Positions 8,954-18,897 of a DNA stretch of 64,000 bases are shown here, piece by piece. A program made the position numbers and the translations under genes. The DNA comes from Nocardia altamirensis NBRC 108246 (GTDB lineage: Bacteria > Actinomycetota > Actinomycetes > Mycobacteriales > Mycobacteriaceae), in the NCBI RefSeq assembly GCF_001612685.1, contig NZ_BDAY01000019.1, positions 62,001-126,000 of the forward strand, in the 5' to 3' direction. Each line of letters starts with the position of its first letter. The first letter of the stretch is position 1. A model generated the notes under the pieces. The model had not been told where the DNA came from. It searched no databases and was given only the letters and a program-made list of their open reading frames with translations.

Positions 8954-10867
8954 ATGGAAGAGACTTTCGACGACTACCTGGACGAGACCGGGAACATCCG
9001 AATTCCCGAGGATCACACCCTGGTCGACCACGTCGAGAAGCACACCCGGAACGACGCGAACACCCTGGCGTACCGCTACATCGATTACTCGCGTGAGCGT
9101 GATGGCGAGGCGCAGGAACTGACGTGGCGTGAGTTCGGTATTCGGCTGCGCGCGGTGGCCGCACGACTGCAGCAGGTGACCAACCCTGGCGACCGGGTCG
9201 CGATCCTCGCGCCGCAGGGCCTGGATTATGTGATCTCCTTCTTTGCCGCGATCTACGCGGGCACCATCTCGGTGCCGCTGTTCGATCCGGACGAGCCTGG
9301 TCACACCGATCGACTGCACGCCGTGCTCGGCGACTGCGAGCCGGCGGCGATTCTCACCGCGAGCTCCTCCGCGGCAGGCGTTCGCCAGTTCTTCCGTGCC
9401 CTACCCGCGGCACAGCGGCCGAGGATCATCGCGGTGGATGCCATTCCGGACAGTGTCGGTGAGGGCTGGGTCCGGCCGGACATCGCGATCGATGACATCG
9501 CCTACCTGCAGTACACCTCGGGCTCGACCCGTACCCCGGCTGGCGTGGAGATCACCCACCGCGCCGTCGGCACCAACCTGCTGCAGATGGTCGACGCGAT
9601 CAACCTGGACTGGAATTCGCGCGGCGTCACCTGGCTGCCGCTGTTCCACGACATGGGCCTGCTGACGGTGATCCTGCCCGCGGTCGGCGGCAAATACATC
9701 ACCATCATGTCGCCGAGCGCGTTCGTTCGCCGCCCGTACCGGTGGATCAAGGAGCTGGCCGCGCAGTCCGACGGCGCCGGAACCTTCGCCGCCGCACCGA
9801 ACTTCGCGTTCGAGCACGCCGCCGCGCGCGGTCTGCCGAAGAACGGCGAGTCGCTCGACCTGTCGAACGTGATCGGCCTGATCAACGGCAGCGAGCCGGT
9901 GACCACCTCCTCGATGAAGAAGTTCAACGAGGCGTTCGCGCCGTACGGGCTGCCGAAGACCGCGATCAAGCCCTGCTACGGCATGGCCGAGGCCACGCTG
10001 TTCGTCTCGGCGACCAAGGCCGAGGACGAAGCCAAGGTCACCTGGGTCGACCGGCACGAGCTGAACGCGGGCCGGATGGTCAAGGTCGAGCAGGGCTCGG
10101 AGAACGCCATCGCGCAGGTGTCCTGCGGCTATGTCGCGTTGTCGCAGTGGGCCGTGATCGTCGATCCGGAGACCGTCGAGGCCGACGGCGGGCACGAGCT
10201 GCCCGACGGCCGGGTCGGTGAGATCTGGCTGCACGGCAACAACATGGGCATCGGTTACTGGGGCCGTCCGGACGAAACCTCCGCGACGTTCCAGAACAAG
10301 GTCTCGCACCGGCTCTCCGACGGCAGCCATGCCGAAGGCACGCCTGCCGACGCCAATTGGATGCGCACCGGCGACTACGGCGTGTTCCTCGACGGCGAGC
10401 TGTACATCACCGGGCGGGTGAAGGACCTGGTGATCGTCGACGGCCGCAACCACTACCCCCAGGATCTGGAGTTCTCCGCGCAGGAGGCGAGCAAGGCGCT
10501 GCGTCCCGGCTTCGTCGCCGCGTTCTCGGTGCCCGCGAACCAGCTCCCCGCCTTGGTTTTCGACCAGGACAGCCATTCCGGCCTGAAGTTCGACGCCGAC
10601 GACGCCTCCGAGCAACTGGTGATCGTCGGTGAACGTGGGCCGGGCGCAGGCAAGGCGGATCCGCTACCCATCGCCGACGAGGTGCGCGCCGCGGTGGCGC
10701 AACGTCACGGCGTCACCGTGCGAGACGTGCTGCTGGTGCCTGCGGGGTCGATCCCGCGGACCTCGAGCGGCAAGATCGCCCGGCGAGCTTGCAAGGCCGC
10801 TTATCTCGAGGGAACGCTGCGGGGTGGTTACACCCAGCAGGCTTTCCCCGATGCACCGGAAGAGTAA
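8954..10867 (+). CDS. fadD32: Long-chain fatty acyl-AMP ligase FadD32
   Basis: A 637-residue fatty acyl-AMP ligase, the same length as M. tuberculosis FadD32. It activates the meromycolic chain as an acyl-adenylate and loads it onto the N-terminal ACP of Pks13. The AMP-binding core [16 protein letters not shown] is clear, followed by [17 protein letters not shown] and, late in the protein, MRTGDYG and the C-terminal catalytic [12 protein letters not shown] 8954 was chosen because a long AGGAGAAGAAGGA purine run lies directly upstream; an open frame begins 25 codons earlier. It is followed after 62 nt by pks13, as in all mycolata, so the two are probably one operon. Confidence 0.96.
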   Translation: MEETFDDYLDETGNIRIPEDHTLVDHVEKHTRNDANTLAYRYIDYSRERDGEAQELTWREFGIRLRAVAARLQQVTNPGDRVAILAPQGLDYVISFFAAIYAGTISVPLFDPDEPGHTDRLHAVLGDCEPAAILTASSSAAGVRQFFRALPAAQRPRIIAVDAIPDSVGEGWVRPDIAIDDIAYLQYTSGSTRTPAGVEITHRAVGTNLLQMVDAINLDWNSRGVTWLPLFHDMGLLTVILPAVGGKYITIMSPSAFVRRPYRWIKELAAQSDGAGTFAAAPNFAFEHAAARGLPKNGESLDLSNVIGLINGSEPVTTSSMKKFNEAFAPYGLPKTAIKPCYGMAEATLFVSATKAEDEAKVTWVDRHELNAGRMVKVEQGSENAIAQVSCGYVALSQWAVIVDPETVEADGGHELPDGRVGEIWLHGNNMGIGYWGRPDETSATFQNKVSHRLSDGSHAEGTPADANWMRTGDYGVFLDGELYITGRVKDLVIVDGRNHYPQDLEFSAQEASKALRPGFVAAFSVPANQLPALVFDQDSHSGLKFDADDASEQLVIVGERGPGAGKADPLPIADEVRAAVAQRHGVTVRDVLLVPAGSIPRTSSGKIARRACKAAYLEGTLRGGYTQQAFPDAPEE

Positions 10868-10929
10868 TTGCCCAGGGGGTGGCCTCGACAGCCGACGCCC
10901 GGTACGCAGACAGGTAGCTTGAGGAATTG

Positions 10930-13900
10930 ATGGCCGATAACGAGTCCACCCAAACGACCGACATCCTGCCCGCCGACGCGGAGGCCGACCAGGCCACCGC
11001 GTCGGTGCCTGCCGCCTCCACCGAGGTGGCCGTGGGCGAACCGGCCGATCTGTCGGTGCCCGAGCTGCGCGAATGGTTGCGCCGCTGGGTCGCCGACGCG
11101 ACCGGGCAGCCGATCGAACAGATCACGGTGGATCGTCCGATGGAGGAATTCGGGCTGGCCTCGCGCGACGCGCTCGCGCTCGGCGGTGACATCGAGGAAC
11201 TGACCGGTGTCACGCTGAACGCGACCATCGTCTACAAGCACCCGACGATCGCCTCGCTGGCCGAGGTGGTCATCAACGGCGAACCCGAGTCCGCGGACGA
11301 CGCGTCCGACGATGCCTTCTACACCGCCGGGTTCACGCCGGGCGAGGCGCACGACATTGCCATCGTCGGCATGTCGACCCGCCTGCCGGGTGCAGGCGAT
11401 ACCCCGGAGTCGACCTGGGAGTTCCTCATCGGCCGCGGCGACGCGATCCGGGAGCTGCCGGAAGGCCGGTGGGCGGAGTTCCTCAGCGAGCCCGCGGTGG
11501 CCAAGGCCGTTGCCGACGGCAACACGCTCGGCGGCTATCTCGACCAGGACGTGGTGAAGGGCTTCGACGCGGAGTTCTTCGCGATGTCGCCGCTCGAGGT
11601 CGAGCGGGTGGACCCGCAGCAGCGCCTGATGATGGAGCTGACCTGGGAGGCGTTGGAGCACGCCAGGATTCCCGCGAGCGAGCTCAAGGGCGAGGCGGTC
11701 GGCCTGTTCGTCGGCTCGTCCACCAGCGACTTCATGTTGATCTCGGCGCTCGGGCTCAGCTCCGACCAGGATCCGAACGTGCCTGCGTCCGCGCAGGCCT
11801 ACGGGATCATGGGCAGCTCGAACGGCATTATCGCCAATCGGATTTCCTACTTCTTCGACTTCCGTGGCCCGTCGGTCACCGTCGACACCGCGTGCTCGTC
11901 GACCATCGTCGCGGTGCACCAGGCGGTCCGCGCGCTGCGTGAGGGCGATGCCGATGTGGCGCTGGCTGGCGGTGTGAACATGCTCCTGGCGCCGATGACC
12001 ACGCTCGGCTTCGACATGGGTGGCGGCGTCGCGAAGAACGGCCGGATCAAGGCGTTCTCCTCTGATGCCGACGGCATGGTGCGCTCGGAGGGCGCAGGCC
12101 TGGTCGTGCTCAAGCGGCTGGCCGACGCCGAGCGGGACGGCGATCGAATCATGGCCGTGATCAAGGGCTCCGCGGTCAACAACGACGGTCGCTCCAACGG
12201 CCTGCTCGCGCCGAACCCGGACGCGCAGGCCGACGTGTTGCGCCGGGCCTACCGGGACGCGGGCATCGTGCCGTCCACCGTCGACTACATCGAGGCGCAC
12301 GGCACCGGAACGCCGCTCGGCGATCCGATCGAGGCCGACGCGCTCGGCCGGGTGATCGGTCGTGGCCGCGACGAGGACAAGCCTGCGCTGCTCGGTTCGG
12401 TGAAGACGAACTTCGGCCACCTGGAGTCGGCCGCGGGCGCGGCCAGCTTGGCCAAGGTCGTGATGGCGTTCCAGCACAACGTGTTGCCGCCGAACATCAA
12501 CTACGCGGGCCCGAACCAGTTCATCCCGTTCGAGCAGGCACATCTGAAGGTCGTCGACGAGCCGACCGAATTCCCGCGCTACAGCGGCAAGGCGACGGTC
12601 GGTATCTCCGGTTTCGGTTTCGGCGGCACCAACGCGCATGTCGTTGTGCAGGAATATGTTCCGGCGTCGGCCGAGGTTGTGACCGAGCCGCTGGTGCCGA
12701 TGGCCGAGGCGTCGAAGTCCGAGGCGGAGCTCGCCGAGCTGGCGCTCGCCGAGACGCTCGACGACGAGACGACCGACGTGATCGCGGAAGCGGACGCGGT
12801 CATCGCGGCGGCCGAGGATGCCGCCGTCGCCGAAACCGTTGCCCCCGTGGCGGAATGGACCGCAGCGCGGACCGAGCCGCTGCCGGTCATCCTGCCGGTT
12901 TCCGGCTACCTGCCTTCGCGTCGCCGCCGGGCCGCCACCGATCTGGCCGACTGGCTGGAATCCGATGCGGGCCGCGATGTTTCGCTGGAGGACGTGGCCA
13001 GGTCGCTGGCCAAGCGCAGCCATTGGCGTTCGCGCGGCGTGGTGATCGCCACCACGCACGAGGAGGCCGTGAACGGTCTGCGCGCCATCGCGGCGGGCAA
13101 GCCGGGCGCGGGCGTGTTCACCGCGGACGCTCCCGCCGCCATGGGCCCGGTCTGGGTGCTCTCCGGATTCGGCGCGCAGCACCGCAAGATGGGCAAGACG
13201 CTCTACCAGGAGAATTCGATCTTCGCCAAGGCCGTCGACGAGGTCGATGTGCTGGTGGAGGACGAGGCCGGGTACTCGATCCGCGACATGTTCCTCGACG
13301 ACAGCCAGGACTACAACGTCGGCACCTCGCAGGTCGGCATCTTCACGATCCAGATCGGCCTGGCCGCGGTGCTGCGTGCCCACGGTGCGGAACCCGAAGC
13401 GGTGATCGGTCATTCGATGGGCGAGGTCGCCGAGGCCTACATCGCCGGTGGTCTGCCGCTCGAGGACGCGGTGCGGGTGATCTGTGCCAGGTCGCGCCTG
13501 ATGTACGAGGGCGAGCAGATGATCACCGACGACGACGTGCGCAACATGGCGCTCGTCGAGTACAGCGCGGAGGACATCGAACGGCTGCTCGTCGACTACC
13601 CGGATGTCGAGGTCGGCGTGTACGCCGCACCGACCAACACGGTGATCGGCGGCCCGAAGGAGCAGGTCGAGGCGATCGTCGCGCGGGTCGAGGCCGAGGG
13701 CAAGTTCGCTCGTATCCTGCAGACGCGGGGCGCAGGCCACACGTCGCAGATGGACCCGCTGCTCGGTGAGCTGGCCGCAGAGCTGGCCGGTATCGAGCCG
13801 ACCACGCTGAAGACCGGCCTCTACTCGACAGTGCACAAGGGCGCGTTCTACCGTGCGGGCAACGAGCCGGTGCACAACGAGGACTACTGGGTCAAGAACA

Positions 13901-16272
13901 TGCGCACCAGCGTGTATTTCACCAACGCGGTGAAGCTCGCGGTGGACACCGGGCACACCACCTTCCTGGAGCTCGCGCCGAATTCCGTTGCGCTGATGCA
14001 GGTTCTGGGCACCACCTTCGCGGCGGGGCTGCACGACGCGCAGCTCATCCCGACGCTCAAGCGCAAGGAAGACGAGTCGGCGGGCGTGATCGGCGCGCTG
14101 GCTCAGCTGTACGTGCACGGGCACAAGGTGAACCTGTCGTCGCTGCTGCCCGCGGGCGCATACGCCGACGTGCCGCGAACCAGCTTCGTGCGCAAGGAAT
14201 TCTGGCCGAAGGTTTCACTGGCTGCGGGCAGCGGAAACACTCGGGTGCCCGGTGCGCACGTTGCGCTGCCGGACGGCAGGCATGCGTGGGAGGTGCAGGC
14301 CGCCTCGGCAGGCGACCTCACCGCGCTGGTGAATGCCGCTGCGGCACAGGTGCTCAGCGACGTGTCGCTCGGTGCTTCGATCGCCCACGGTGCCGTACCC
14401 ACCTCGGGGACGTTGACCACCACACTGACCCCGCACCCCGGTGGTGCGTCGGTGCAGGTGCATGCCAGGGCGGGTGCGACCTTCCGGCTGCTGTTCGACG
14501 CGGTGGTGACCTCCGGCGCACCGCTGCCCGAATCGGTAGTGGCCGTGGCTGTTCCGGCCGCCGTCGCCGCCGCGCCGGTGAACGGTGCCGAACTGGAGGT
14601 CGTGGAGACCTTCGGTGAGCGGTGGGATCCGAACGGCGCCCAGAAGCTGGAGGATCGGCTCGCGCTGATCGTCGCCGAGTCGATGGGCTACGCGGTCGAG
14701 GATCTCCCGATGGAGATTCCGCTGATGGAGCTCGGCCTCGATTCGCTGATGGCGATGCGCATCAAGAACCGCGTCGAGTACGAGTTCGACATCCCGCAGC
14801 TGCAGATCCAGGCCGTGCGCGACGCCAACCTGAACGAGGTCGGCAAGGTCCTGCGCTACGCGATCGAGCACCGCGACGAGGTGCAGGCGATCGCCGACAA
14901 GCAGGCCTCGGGTGAAGAGATCGCGGTCGACGGCGGCTTCATCGCCGCAGCCCGTGCCGCGGTTGCCGCCGGCGAAGATCCGGCCGCGATTGCCGCTGCG
15001 GCGGCAGAAACCGCTGTGCCCGAGGTGGTTACGCCGACTGCCGCGGATGAGCCGGTGGCTCCCGCGAACGAAGTGGCTCCGGCCGCGGCAACTCCCGCGG
15101 TAGCCGAGTCGGCGAAACCCGTTGTAGCCGAACCGGTTCCGGCTGCACCCGCGGCACCTGTCTTCGGCGGTCATGAGTCGGCCAACGAGGACGACGTACC
15201 GCCCCGCGACGCCGCCGAGCGCTTGACCTTCGCTACCTGGGCGGTTGTCACCGGCAAGTCCGCGGGCGGCATCTTCAACACCCTGCCGATCCTCGAAGAG
15301 GAGGTCGCCGAGAAGTTGGCGGCCCGCCTCACCGAGCGGGTCAAGGCCGAGGTCACCCTCGACGACGTGCTCGACTGCGAGACCATCGAGCAGCTTGCGG
15401 ATATCGTGCGCGAACTGCAGAACAGCGGTGCCGATGTGGACGGCTTCGTCCGCCCGCTTCGTCCGCGTCCCGAGGGCTCGAATGCCTTGCCGGTCTTCGT
15501 GTTCCACCCGTCGGGCGGCAACACGCTGGTCTACGAGCCGCTGTTGAAGCGGCTTCCGGCCGACACTCCGATGTACGGCTTCGAACGCGTCGAAGGCGAC
15601 ATCATGGAGCGGTCGACCCAGTACCTGTCCGAGATCCGCAAGTACCAGGGCGACGGCCCGTACGTTCTGTACGGCTGGTCCCTCGGTGCGGTGTTCGCCT
15701 TGCAGGTCGCCCAGTTGCTGCGCGCCGAGGGTGCGGATGTGCGCCTCGTCGGCCTGATCGACCTGGCCATGCCGGTCGAGAACGAGGACAACAGCCCCGA
15801 GGAGCGGGTGCGTCGCATCGAGCGCTACCAGGTGTTCGCGAAGAAGACCTACGGCGTCGAGGGTGAACTGCCGGACGAGCAGATCCGCGAGCTGGCCGCC
15901 GCCTCGGATGAGGATCAGTTCAAGATGATCAGCGACCTGGTCAAGATCAGCGGCACCAAGATCCCCGGCGGCGTGCTCGAGCACCAGCGCACCTCGTGGA
16001 TCGAGGGCAGGCATCTGGCCAAGACCACGCCGAGCCATTACGACGGCGATGTCGTGTTGTATCTGGCGGATCGCTACCAGGACGGCATGATCGAGCTCGA
16101 GCCGCGTTATGCGGATCGGCGCCCGAATGGTGGCTGGGACGAATACATTCCCAATCTCGAGGTCATCCACATCCCGGGCGACCACCTGCAGATCATCGAT
16201 GAGCCGCGGATCGGAAAGATCGGAGCCGACCTCACCGCGAAACTCGCCGGGATCGAATCACGGAAGGGGTGA
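10930..16272 (+). CDS. pks13: Polyketide synthase Pks13 (mycolate condensase)
   Basis: A 1780-residue type I PKS that condenses the two fatty chains of mycolic acids. Domain order read from motifs: N-terminal ACP (phosphopantetheine Ser78 in GLASRDAL), ketosynthase (Cys322 in DTACSST, His457 in EAHGTGT, His497 in NFGHLES), Ala/Glu-rich linker, acyltransferase (Ser829 in GHSMGE), second ACP (Ser1272 in LGLDSLM), Ala/Pro-rich linker, and C-terminal thioesterase (Ser1584 in GWSLGAV). All key residues are present. Slightly longer than M. tuberculosis Pks13 (1733). The start is ATG 10930 with GAGGA upstream; a TTG immediately before is less likely. Flanked by fadD32 and accD4. Confidence 0.97.
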   Translation: MADNESTQTTDILPADAEADQATASVPAASTEVAVGEPADLSVPELREWLRRWVADATGQPIEQITVDRPMEEFGLASRDALALGGDIEELTGVTLNATIVYKHPTIASLAEVVINGEPESADDASDDAFYTAGFTPGEAHDIAIVGMSTRLPGAGDTPESTWEFLIGRGDAIRELPEGRWAEFLSEPAVAKAVADGNTLGGYLDQDVVKGFDAEFFAMSPLEVERVDPQQRLMMELTWEALEHARIPASELKGEAVGLFVGSSTSDFMLISALGLSSDQDPNVPASAQAYGIMGSSNGIIANRISYFFDFRGPSVTVDTACSSTIVAVHQAVRALREGDADVALAGGVNMLLAPMTTLGFDMGGGVAKNGRIKAFSSDADGMVRSEGAGLVVLKRLADAERDGDRIMAVIKGSAVNNDGRSNGLLAPNPDAQADVLRRAYRDAGIVPSTVDYIEAHGTGTPLGDPIEADALGRVIGRGRDEDKPALLGSVKTNFGHLESAAGAASLAKVVMAFQHNVLPPNINYAGPNQFIPFEQAHLKVVDEPTEFPRYSGKATVGISGFGFGGTNAHVVVQEYVPASAEVVTEPLVPMAEASKSEAELAELALAETLDDETTDVIAEADAVIAAAEDAAVAETVAPVAEWTAARTEPLPVILPVSGYLPSRRRRAATDLADWLESDAGRDVSLEDVARSLAKRSHWRSRGVVIATTHEEAVNGLRAIAAGKPGAGVFTADAPAAMGPVWVLSGFGAQHRKMGKTLYQENSIFAKAVDEVDVLVEDEAGYSIRDMFLDDSQDYNVGTSQVGIFTIQIGLAAVLRAHGAEPEAVIGHSMGEVAEAYIAGGLPLEDAVRVICARSRLMYEGEQMITDDDVRNMALVEYSAEDIERLLVDYPDVEVGVYAAPTNTVIGGPKEQVEAIVARVEAEGKFARILQTRGAGHTSQMDPLLGELAAELAGIEPTTLKTGLYSTVHKGAFYRAGNEPVHNEDYWVKNMRTSVYFTNAVKLAVDTGHTTFLELAPNSVALMQVLGTTFAAGLHDAQLIPTLKRKEDESAGVIGALAQLYVHGHKVNLSSLLPAGAYADVPRTSFVRKEFWPKVSLAAGSGNTRVPGAHVALPDGRHAWEVQAASAGDLTALVNAAAAQVLSDVSLGASIAHGAVPTSGTLTTTLTPHPGGASVQVHARAGATFRLLFDAVVTSGAPLPESVVAVAVPAAVAAAPVNGAELEVVETFGERWDPNGAQKLEDRLALIVAESMGYAVEDLPMEIPLMELGLDSLMAMRIKNRVEYEFDIPQLQIQAVRDANLNEVGKVLRYAIEHRDEVQAIADKQASGEEIAVDGGFIAAARAAVAAGEDPAAIAAAAAETAVPEVVTPTAADEPVAPANEVAPAAATPAVAESAKPVVAEPVPAAPAAPVFGGHESANEDDVPPRDAAERLTFATWAVVTGKSAGGIFNTLPILEEEVAEKLAARLTERVKAEVTLDDVLDCETIEQLADIVRELQNSGADVDGFVRPLRPRPEGSNALPVFVFHPSGGNTLVYEPLLKRLPADTPMYGFERVEGDIMERSTQYLSEIRKYQGDGPYVLYGWSLGAVFALQVAQLLRAEGADVRLVGLIDLAMPVENEDNSPEERVRRIERYQVFAKKTYGVEGELPDEQIRELAAASDEDQFKMISDLVKISGTKIPGGVLEHQRTSWIEGRHLAKTTPSHYDGDVVLYLADRYQDGMIELEPRYADRRPNGGWDEYIPNLEVIHIPGDHLQIIDEPRIGKIGADLTAKLAGIESRKG

Positions 16273-16353
16273 AGTGAGGGAGCTTCAGCGAGCGAACCGA
16301 GAACACAGCGCGCCAGGGCGAACGACGGAACCGAGCGACAGCGAGGTGCAGTC

Positions 16354-17898
16354 GTGAGCACTACGGCCGAGAAGCTTGCGGACCTGCGGAAGAGGCTGGA
16401 TTTAGCGCAGGAGCCCGCAGGCGAAGCGGGGGTGGCGAAGCGGGCGCGTAAGGGGATCCCGAGCGCTCGCGATCGGATCAACATGCTGCTCGATCCGGGC
16501 ACCTTCGTGGAAATCGGTGCGCTGGTGCGCAAGCCGGGTGACCCCACCGCGCTGTACGGCGACGGCGTTGTCACCGGGCACGGGCTCGTCGACGGCAGGC
16601 CGGTGGCCGTGTTCTCGCATGACCAGACCGTCTACGGCGGTTCGGTCGGCGAGATGTTCGGTCGCAAGGTCGCCGGGATCATGGAGTACGCCGCCAAGGT
16701 CGGCTGTCCTGTTGTCGGCATCAACGACTCCGGCGGCGCGCGCGTGCAGGAGGCGGTGACCTCGCTCGCCTGGTACGCCGAGCTCGGCAGGCGCCAGGAG
16801 CCGTTGTCCGGTCTGGTGCCGCAGATTTCGATGATCCTCGGCATGTGTGCCGGTGGCGCGGTGTACGCCCCGATCAACACCGACATCGTGGTGGCGACCG
16901 AAGAGGCGCACATGTTCGTCACCGGTCCCAAGGTGATTCGCGAGGTGACCGGCGAAGACGTCAGCTTGGAGGAGCTCGGCGGCGCACAGAGCCAGGCCGA
17001 GTACGGCAACATCCACCACGTCGCGGCCGACGAGCAGTCCGCATTCGACTGGGTGCGCCACTACCTGAGCTTCCTGCCGACCAGCTGTCAGGAGTCGCCG
17101 CCGATCGTGAATCCGGGCCTGGAGCCGGAAATCACCGACAGCGACCGGGAATTGAACGGACTCGTGCCGGACTCGGACAACGCCGCGTACGACATGCACG
17201 AGATCCTGCTGCGGATCTTCGACGACGGCGATTTTCACGAGATCGGCGCCACCGCCGGCCGCAACATCATCACCGGCTTCGCCCGCGTCGACGGCCGTCC
17301 CGTCGGTGTGGTGGCGAATCAGCCGATGGTTTCCGCCGGCGCGTTGGATGCGCGGGCGTCGGACAAGGCAGCGCATTTCGTGCGGCTCTGCGACGCGTTC
17401 GAGATCCCGCTGGTCTTCGTCGTCGACACCCCCGGCTTCCTGCCCGGTGTTGAGCAGGAGAAGATCGGCGTCATCAAGCGCGGCGGCCGGTTCCTGTTCT
17501 CCTTCGTGGAGGCGACGGTGCCGAAAGTGACTGTGGTGATTCGCAAGTCGTACGGCGGCGGCTACGCGGTGATGGGCTCCAAGCAGCTCGGCGCCGACGT
17601 GAACCTGGCATGGCCGACCGCGCGCATCGCGGTGATGGGCGCGGAGAGCGCGGTGAGCCTCATCGGCGGCAAGCAGATCGAGGCCGCACCCGAGGAGCAG
17701 CGGGCTGCCCTGCGTCAGCAGATGATCGACTTCTACAACGCGACCATGGCGACCCCGTGGGTGGCCGCGGAGCGCGGCTACATCGACGCGGTCATCGAGC
17801 CGTCGAGCACGCGGCTGGAGCTGCGTAAAGCGCTGCAATTGCTGCGGGACAAGACGTTGGCGCGCAACCCGCGCAAGCACCACCTGCTGCCACTCTGA
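16354..17898 (+). CDS. accD4: Acyl-CoA carboxylase beta subunit AccD4
   Basis: A 514-residue carboxyltransferase subunit that, with biotin-carboxylase partners, makes the carboxylated alpha-chain substrate used by Pks13. Typical motifs are [28 protein letters not shown] near the first oxyanion site, and [10 protein letters not shown] and GAESAVSL in the C-terminal half. The GTG start at 16354 has a GAGGTG purine run about 6 nt upstream. An 81-nt gap separates it from pks13. The order fadD32-pks13-accD4 is the conserved mycolate condensation operon. A hairpin follows the stop. Confidence 0.94.
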   Translation: MSTTAEKLADLRKRLDLAQEPAGEAGVAKRARKGIPSARDRINMLLDPGTFVEIGALVRKPGDPTALYGDGVVTGHGLVDGRPVAVFSHDQTVYGGSVGEMFGRKVAGIMEYAAKVGCPVVGINDSGGARVQEAVTSLAWYAELGRRQEPLSGLVPQISMILGMCAGGAVYAPINTDIVVATEEAHMFVTGPKVIREVTGEDVSLEELGGAQSQAEYGNIHHVAADEQSAFDWVRHYLSFLPTSCQESPPIVNPGLEPEITDSDRELNGLVPDSDNAAYDMHEILLRIFDDGDFHEIGATAGRNIITGFARVDGRPVGVVANQPMVSAGALDARASDKAAHFVRLCDAFEIPLVFVVDTPGFLPGVEQEKIGVIKRGGRFLFSFVEATVPKVTVVIRKSYGGGYAVMGSKQLGADVNLAWPTARIAVMGAESAVSLIGGKQIEAAPEEQRAALRQQMIDFYNATMATPWVAAERGYIDAVIEPSSTRLELRKALQLLRDKTLARNPRKHHLLPL

Positions 17899-17910
17899 CT
17901 GCAGGAGTCG

Positions 17911-17946
17911 GAATCGGGCCGCACCCATTGGGGCGCAGCCCGATTC
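17911..17946 (+). terminator. Terminator hairpin between accD4 and the cyclophilin gene
   Basis: Arms 17911-17919 and 17938-17946 form a perfect 9-bp stem with additional G-C pairing inside the loop. It lies 12 nt after the accD4 stop and may serve both convergent genes. Confidence 0.6.
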
Positions 17947-18077
17947 ACGGCCCACCTTGGATGACAGTCTGAGGTAGTCGACTATCTCGGTGTTTGTCTT
18001 ATTCCGTTGCGGTGGGTTCTTCGTCCTCGTTCGAGAGCCGTCCCCGGCAGGGGCGGCCTGATCGTCGATCTGGGTTG

Positions 18078-18575
18078 TCAGGCGATGGAAGCCGACTCGA
18101 TCACGACGTCTTCCTTCGGCACATCCTGGTGGCCGCCCTTGCTGCCGGTGGCAACGCCCTCGATCTTGTCGACCACGTCCTGGCCCTCGATGACCTTGCC
18201 GAACACCGTGTAGCCCCAGCCCTGCGGGTTCGGCGCCTTGTGATTGAGGAAGTCGTTGTCGCTGGCGTTGATGAAGAACTGCGCGGTGGCCGAGTGCGGG
18301 TCGTTGGTCCGCGCCATCGCCACCGTGTACTTGTTGTTCTTCAGGCCGTTGTTGGCCTCGTTCTGAATGGGCGCCTGGGTCGGCTTCTGCGTCATACCCG
18401 GTGCGAAGCCACCGCCCTGAATCATGAAGCCGGGGATGACTCGGTGGAAGATGGTGCCGTCGTAATGACCGGCCTTCACGTAGTTCACGAAGTTCTGCAC
18501 CGAGGTCGGCGCCGTGTCGTCGTCCAGTTCCAGGACGATCGGTCCGTAATTCGTCTGAAGATTTACGTTGGTCAT
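18078..18575 (-). CDS. Peptidyl-prolyl cis-trans isomerase (cyclophilin type)
   Basis: A 165-residue cytoplasmic cyclophilin that speeds prolyl isomerisation during folding. Core motifs are [29 protein letters not shown] and [11 protein letters not shown]. The start is ATG 18575, which has AGGTAGGGGG directly upstream on the minus strand; an open frame goes further back to 18731 with no family sequence. No signal peptide. It is transcribed toward accD4 and looks like a stand-alone gene. Confidence 0.93.
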   Translation of the reverse strand: MTNVNLQTNYGPIVLELDDDTAPTSVQNFVNYVKAGHYDGTIFHRVIPGFMIQGGGFAPGMTQKPTQAPIQNEANNGLKNNKYTVAMARTNDPHSATAQFFINASDNDFLNHKAPNPQGWGYTVFGKVIEGQDVVDKIEGVATGSKGGHQDVPKEDVVIESASIA

Positions 18576-18897
18576 GCCCCCTACCTTTCCAGGGTGTGGG
18601 TTACCAGTCAGCAGTACGGTGCCCATCCGCGTGGATTCGGGTGGCGGCTTTACGCCGTCGTATGCGCAGGGTTTCCGTCGAATGTGCTGGTAGTGAATAT
18701 TTCCGGGCACGCGAACCCGCCTTGACCACAACGGCGCAAGTTACTCGAGCGCGTTCCAGACCAGCGAAACCCAGGGAACTCCGAACAGGAGGCGTCGTGC
18801 ACTCCGACAAATCGACCACGGCACTGGGCGAATGCCCGGCGCGGCTCTTGCGGAGGCAGCGCCCGCACAGACACGCGGCCAGATAGCATTGCGAACC
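18576..18897. other. Divergent intergenic region, cyclophilin / emb
   Basis: About 320 nt between divergent genes. The cyclophilin ribosome-binding site lies at the left edge and a -10 element for the emb gene at the right edge (TAGCAT, 18884-18889). The emb frame is open back to 18832, so part of this stretch may be coding if an upstream ATG is used. Nothing else recognised. Confidence 0.35.
18884..18889 (+). promoter_or_regulatory. -10 element TAGCAT of the first emb gene
   Basis: TAGCAT followed by 8 nt and the GTG at 18898. The second emb gene has the same hexamer and the same 8-nt distance, which supports both the promoter and the leaderless start. Confidence 0.5.

Noticed and set aside
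10828..14124. Very long open frame (1098 codons) on the minus strand opposite pks13
   Set aside because: It is the high-G+C shadow of pks13: Arg/His/Val-rich, no family motifs, and it ends inside the gap between fadD32 and pks13. All pks13 active-site residues are on the plus strand.
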